This document shows, piece by piece, positions 6,155-8,314 of a stretch of DNA of 8,314 nucleotides. The stretch spans positions 11,924-20,237 of the forward strand of contig DFFN01000105.1 of NCBI GenBank assembly GCA_002369525.1, read 5' to 3'. Each line of letters begins with the position of its first letter. Position 1 is the stretch's first letter. This DNA comes from Lachnoclostridium sp. UBA3775. GTDB lineage: Bacteria; Bacillota; Clostridia; Lachnospirales; Lachnospiraceae. The notes under the pieces are model-generated. The model was not told where the DNA came from, did no database searches, and saw only the letters and a list, made by a program, of their open reading frames with translations. The position numbers were made by a program, and so were the translations under genes.

Positions 6155-6183
6155 TTGAACAAGGCCTAATCTTGTGGTATAAT
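6155..6183 (+). promoter_or_regulatory. Sigma-A promoter of the lipoprotein gene
   Basis: There is a -35 TTGAAC (6155-6160), a 17-nt spacer and a perfect -10 TATAAT (6178-6183). The start codon is about 30 nt downstream, with AAAGGA at 6200-6205. It is divergent from the birA promoter, with the two -35 boxes only 22 bp apart. Confidence 0.85.
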
Positions 6184-6214
6184 GCGGGTTAGTTAACGCA
6201 AAGGATGTTCTGAA

Positions 6215-7108
6215 ATGATAAAGAAAATAACCATAGCTGCATTAGTGACTTGTATGATGATAGGATTTGTATCCTGCGGAAATGAAACTTCAAAGTCAGA
6301 CTCACAGCAGAACACTATACAAGAAGCTGAAAATGATAAGAAAGTATCGGATAAAGCAGAGGGTAGTGCCGACGCTCCCAATGAAAACGAAGAAACCCCT
6401 GCTCCTACGGATGCAGAAAGCAGCGATGATAAAACCTTGCCTTCTGTAGAGGTCAATCTTCCTAAAGGGGCAGATTCCGTATATAGCCTTTATACTACGG
6501 TAACAGATTTCCTTAACGGCGGTTTCCACTATGACGACCTTAAGGATGTGTACGACCCGGCACTGGTAATGGCTTTCTATTCCAAGATGGAGAAATACGA
6601 AGAAGACATACTTACATACGGTCTTGATCTGAAAGATTCGTATGCTCTTATTAAGAGACTTGCGGACAATGCGGATGTAAATGAGCTGCCTCTTGATGAA
6701 GAAGGCGAGTTTGATGACGACGATATAGACCTTGAAGCTTTAAAGAAAGGTCTGTCTGATGATATGCTAAAGCAACTTGACAAATATCCTGATGCATACG
6801 AGGATTACGCAGAGAACATCTATGAATATCTTTTCGGCTTTTCAAAAGCGGACGGAAAGAATCCATTCCATACCAGTCAGACCTCATGGGAGAAGATACC
6901 GGAAAGCGACCTTTCCGTAGAAGAGTATGATGACTATGACGACTGGAATGAGGATCTTGAAAAAGCCTTCCCGGATATCAAAGAAATAAACCTCGGCAGA
7001 TACGAGGAAGGAAACGAAGTCTACTATATGTACGTTTACTGCATAGAAGTTGACGGAAGATATTATTCCCTTGGTTTCTCAACGGCTGTAGGGGCTATGG
7101 GAGGCTGA
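6215..7108 (+). CDS. Acidic lipoprotein of unknown function
   Basis: This 297-residue protein has a lipoprotein signal. It starts M-I-K-K, has a hydrophobic core to about residue 18, and a lipobox-like F-V-S-C with Cys21 as the predicted lipidated residue (Phe at -3 is less common than Leu). Residues 22-80 are a Ser/Asp/Glu/Thr/Pro-rich flexible linker. Residues 80-297 look folded and strongly acidic, with aromatic-rich stretches such as E-Y-D-D-Y-D-D-W near residue 236. The C terminus has alternating strands, V-Y-Y-M-Y-V-Y-C-I-E-V-D-G-R-Y-Y-S-L, reminiscent of NTF2-like or small beta folds in secreted Firmicute proteins, but I cannot assign a family. It should be anchored outside the cell membrane. 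The start is supported by AAAGGA 9 nt upstream and a strong promoter. It has its own terminator, so it is monocistronic and not evidently tied to biotin. Confidence 0.85.
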   Translation: MIKKITIAALVTCMMIGFVSCGNETSKSDSQQNTIQEAENDKKVSDKAEGSADAPNENEETPAPTDAESSDDKTLPSVEVNLPKGADSVYSLYTTVTDFLNGGFHYDDLKDVYDPALVMAFYSKMEKYEEDILTYGLDLKDSYALIKRLADNADVNELPLDEEGEFDDDDIDLEALKKGLSDDMLKQLDKYPDAYEDYAENIYEYLFGFSKADGKNPFHTSQTSWEKIPESDLSVEEYDDYDDWNEDLEKAFPDIKEINLGRYEEGNEVYYMYVYCIEVDGRYYSLGFSTAVGAMGG

Positions 7109-7136
7109 CACATACAGTAAAGAAGTAAATAAAATT

Positions 7137-7172
7137 AAGACCGCTGGAAGCATCTGGCGGTCTTTTTGTTTT
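7137..7172 (+). terminator. Intrinsic terminator of the lipoprotein gene
   Basis: AAGACCGC (7137-7144) pairs with GCGGTCTT (7157-7164), followed by a T-rich tract at 7163-7172. It lies 28 nt after the lipoprotein stop and is a textbook Rho-independent terminator. Confidence 0.93.
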
Positions 7173-7249
7173 GCCGGAAAACAGACATAATCAAGGTGTA
7201 ACATTAACCCAAGTCCCTCCCCGACTCACTCATCACTTCTATCGCAGAG

Positions 7250-7360
7250 ATGTATGATGATTATCGGGAGAATGACGAAGGGTGGAGTGATTACGCTAAA
7301 ATGGCAGTTAATGACTATATTGAAGAGATCAAGGAATGCCTTGGAGCGGATTCAGAGTAA
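7250..7360 (+). CDS. Short unassigned ORF, possible gene remnant
   Basis: The 36 codons from ATG 7250 encode an acidic peptide beginning M-Y-D-D-Y-R-E-N-D-E-G-W and ending K-E-C-L-G-A-D-S-E. The same frame is open about 42 nt upstream without another start. No promoter and only a weak purine stretch (GCAGAG) precede it. The composition looks protein-like (an amphipathic, acidic C-terminal helix), so it may be the 3' end of a decayed gene rather than a working one. I do not recognise it. Confidence 0.25.
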   Translation: MYDDYRENDEGWSDYAKMAVNDYIEEIKECLGADSE

Positions 7361-7365
7361 AGCAA

Positions 7366-7408
7366 GGAGACCAGCTATTTTATGCTTGACTTTACATAGC
7401 TGGTCTCC
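7366..7408 (-). terminator. Perfect 13-bp hairpin at the end of the small-gene cluster
   Basis: GGAGACCAGCTAT (7366-7378) and ATAGCTGGTCTCC (7396-7408) are perfectly complementary around a 17-nt loop. One arm encodes the last residues of the acylphosphatase and the stop codon is in the loop. On the - strand a T-rich but interrupted stretch (TTGCTTTACT) follows, so it is probably the cluster's terminator. It could also end the short + strand ORF. Confidence 0.6.
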
Positions 7409-7688
7409 CTGAGCTTGTCCTGAACCCTCTTTCATCCTCTACAACCGGCAGTTCCTCAGTGATCATATTTTCAATCTGTACATACCTGCCCTGTTCAATC
7501 ATGAGAATAACCGAATCAATATCCTCCGCACTTCCCTGGATTTCCATTGTAACAGAACCGTCATATTCGTTCCGTACCCATCCGGTAGCACCCACATAAT
7601 CTGCAGCATTCCGTGCTCTGTAACGAAAGCCAACATGCTGAACTCTGCCGAAAAATTGTATTCAGCATCTGATCACGTCTTTATTCAT
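7392..7688 (-). pseudogene. acyP: Acylphosphatase interrupted by an in-frame TGA at codon 9
   Basis: Acylphosphatase is a small cytoplasmic enzyme that hydrolyses acyl phosphates. From ATG 7688 the frame reads M-N-K-D-V-I-R-C, then TGA (7664-7662), then I-Q-F-F-G-R-V-Q-H-V-G-F-R and the rest of a normal acylphosphatase of about 98 codons. The phosphate loop G-R-V-Q-H-V-G-F-R contains catalytic Arg22 (with His replacing the usual Gly at 18), and T-G-W-V-R-N supplies catalytic Asn40. The residues before the stop align with the usual family N terminus, so a sense codon such as CGA probably became TGA. The only later start in frame, GTG at 7595, would omit the catalytic loop. An ATG at 7668 could reach the enzyme frame only by a +1 slip in a five-T run at 7655-7651. 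The ATG overlaps the preceding stop as ATGA. Nonsense pseudogene is the simplest call. Read-through or a sequencing error are alternatives. Confidence 0.82.
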
Positions 7689-7813
7689 GGCTTACATATA
7701 CCGTAAGGAGAATAGCCCGCCGCTATAGCTTCCTCCCTGTTACCATAAAATCTGTACTTATTATGTTCAGCCATTTTTACCACTCTGGAGAAGTCCGGAT
7801 AATGAAATTTCAT
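7685..7813 (-). CDS. 42-residue Ada-type zinc-motif miniprotein, cysteines partly lost
   Basis: From ATG 7813 a 42-residue frame reads M-K-F-H-Y-P-D-F-S-R-V-V-K-M, then N-R-E-E-A-I-A-A-G-Y-S-P-Y-G-I-C-K-P at the end. This matches the small metal-binding domain related to the N terminus of Ada, whose usual pattern is H-x-P-x-C near the start and G-Y-x-P-C-x-x-C-x-P at the end. Two of the expected three cysteines are replaced (Phe8 and Tyr37), leaving His4 and Cys40, so zinc binding is probably lost. In other bacteria the domain occurs alone or at the end of nucleases and other secreted proteins, where it is thought to be structural. The ribosome site is weak. The stop overlaps the acylphosphatase start as ATGA. 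It is either a minimal stand-alone protein in decay or a cut-off domain. Confidence 0.6.
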   Translation of the reverse strand: MKFHYPDFSRVVKMAEHNKYRFYGNREEAIAAGYSPYGICKP

Positions 7814-7834
7814 ACTTCTCGTATTAAAAATGTA

Positions 7835-8044
7835 TCATTTTCTGTATTCCTTCGACACTTCCATAAATGTCCTGTTTCCCTGAATATAATCATTATATGC
7901 GGTTTCCGGATCCATACCTCTGAAAACTTTGCAAAGTCCACACATATCACAGTCTGCTATACAAGGGAACTTGTTTTTTATATATGTTCTTCGTTCATCT
8001 GCGGTCGATAAACTGATTTCGGGTGCGTTTTCCTTATCAGCCCC
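7835..8044 (-). pseudogene. Start-less paralogue of the four-Cys small protein
   Basis: A 69-codon frame between stops encodes a protein clearly homologous to its upstream neighbour. Its T-A-D-E-R-R-T-Y-I-K-N-K-F-P-C aligns without gaps to T-R-E-E-R-E-E-I-I-R-S-S-L-D-C. It then has C-x3-C-x2-C-x2-C (Cys28, 32, 35, 38; the neighbour has C-x4-C-x2-C-x2-C) and P-x3-Y-x-D-Y-I-x-G-x-R, matching P-W-E-I-Y-Q-D-Y-I-D-G-K-R. There is no ATG, GTG or TTG before the cysteine cluster; the first ATG falls between the second and third Cys. The frame is +1 relative to the neighbour and overlaps its TGA. It is therefore a tandem duplicate that lost its start, or the second half of a protein made by +1 shifting at the TGA. 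Confidence 0.6.
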
Positions 8045-8264
8045 TTATCTGCCTGTCCTGGCGGTAGCGTTCATTATATTCCATATTTATCTCGCGGATT
8101 TCCCTTTTTCCGTCAATATAATCCTGATAGATTTCCCAGGGACTGCCGCCTCCGAGCCAGCAAGAAGAACAGTTCTCGCAACCGCCTCCGCCACAGTCAA
8201 GAGACGATCTGATGATTTCCTCGCGTTCTTCTCTGGTTGTATCTTTAATCAGAATGGATTTCAT
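8037..8264 (-). CDS. Small four-cysteine protein of unknown function
   Basis: The 75-residue product begins M-K-S-I-L-I-K-D-T-T-R-E-E-R-E-E-I-I. It carries a tight cysteine cluster C-x4-C-x2-C-x2-C at residues 24, 29, 32 and 35, inside a glycine-rich stretch (G-G-G-G before, L-G-G-G-S after). A conserved-looking D-Y-I-D-G-K-R-E-I-R-E-I-N segment follows. The four cysteines could bind zinc or an iron-sulfur cluster. I recall similar small proteins in gut Clostridia but know no function. ATG 8264 is chosen because GGAGGA lies about 9 nt upstream. It overlaps the stop of the preceding gene as ATGA, which indicates coupled translation. It ends in two stops, TGA-TAA. The next frame encodes a related protein. 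Confidence 0.75.
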   Translation of the reverse strand: MKSILIKDTTREEREEIIRSSLDCGGGGCENCSSCWLGGGSPWEIYQDYIDGKREIREINMEYNERYRQDRQIRG

Positions 8265-8314
8265 ATGCCACAATCCTCCATCTCGGAATTGATTTCATCC
8301 TCGGTTGCCGCCAT
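8261..8314 (-). CDS. 3' end of an unidentified upstream gene
   Basis: The frame entering from the right edge ends with 17 sense codons, E-D-E-I-N-S-E-M-E-D-C-G-I at its C terminus, then TGA. The stop overlaps the ATG of the four-Cys protein. Too little is present to identify it. The ATG at the window edge may be internal. Confidence 0.45.
   Translation of the reverse strand: MAATEDEINSEMEDCGI
8274..8279 (-). promoter_or_regulatory. Ribosome binding site of the four-Cys protein
   Basis: GGAGGA on the - strand lies 9 nt before ATG 8264 and within the end of the upstream gene. It rules against a TTG start 9 nt further upstream. Confidence 0.75.

Noticed and set aside
7392..7595. Acylphosphatase starting at GTG 7595
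   Set aside because: It would omit the G-R-V-Q-H-V-G-F-R catalytic loop, which is encoded in the same frame just upstream, so this cannot be the original start.
7662..7664. TGA as selenocysteine or as a reassigned sense codon
   Set aside because: TGA ends several intact genes here (symporter, birA-like gene, lipoprotein), so it is not reassigned. Acylphosphatase is not a known selenoprotein, and the position is not a catalytic one. Kept only as something to exclude.
7763..8011. An 82-codon + strand frame across the small-gene cluster
   Set aside because: It is antisense to two recognisable small proteins (the Ada-type motif and the four-Cys paralogue) and its translation has no family features.
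1..8314. CRISPR array, tRNA/rRNA genes, insertion sequences, toxin-antitoxin pair or defence system
   Set aside because: I found no regularly spaced repeats, cloverleaf, transposase, terminal inverted repeats with target duplications, or recognisable defence domains on either strand. The Gp37/Gp68 gene alone does not establish a prophage.

Overview
The window looks like part of a chromosome from an obligately anaerobic Firmicute, most likely a Clostridia/Lachnospiraceae-type gut or rumen bacterium. The evidence is: Shine-Dalgarno-led genes with sigma-A-type promoters, a Clostridia-style biotin operator, a biotin synthase with the residue pattern expected of anaerobes, and an acylphosphatase and small Cys-rich proteins of a kind I associate with that family. 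The genus assignment is an inference. I see no tRNA, rRNA, CRISPR array, transposase or integrase.

Layout. (1) Positions 1-2603, + strand: three closely spaced genes. They are the 3' part of a tricorn-type S41 peptidase, a Gp37/Gp68-family protein with a three-cysteine radical-SAM-like motif, and the RNA 2',3'-cyclic phosphodiesterase ThpR. (2) Positions 2604-2708: a convergent gap with two hairpins. (3) Positions 2709-6132, - strand: a biotin locus. A short BirA-like regulator with its own promoter is followed, after a perfect 11-bp/14-nt/11-bp BirA-type operator that embeds a sigma-A promoter, by a sodium:solute symporter and bioB. The symporter and bioB are separated by 4 nt. (4) Positions 6155-7172, + strand: a divergently transcribed acidic lipoprotein with a clear promoter and intrinsic terminator. 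(5) Positions 7173-8314, mostly - strand: a compact run of very small genes. In transcription order it contains the end of an unknown gene, a 75-aa four-Cys protein, a start-less paralogue of it, a 42-aa Ada-type zinc-motif miniprotein, and an acylphosphatase with an in-frame TGA at codon 9. Several of these look decayed.

How it works together. The biotin locus is the functional core. A repressor (or a repressor-like BirA derivative) appears to control a transporter plus the last enzyme of biotin synthesis, with no bioA, bioD, bioF or bioW in view. The simplest reading is a biotin-repressed vitamer-scavenging unit: the symporter brings in dethiobiotin or another precursor and BioB finishes it. 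The BirA-like protein is itself unusual. Its helix-turn-helix is well conserved, but the KWPND-type motif of the ligase core is lost, GIGIN has become GIGIL, and the C-terminal domain is missing. It may therefore be a sensor-repressor rather than a working biotin ligase.

The most noteworthy items are the degenerate BirA, the transporter-bioB unit under a textbook operator, the BioB cluster-ligand change, and the previously unresolvable small-gene cluster at 7.4-8.3 kb, most of whose members are too short or too broken to be found by ordinary gene calling.
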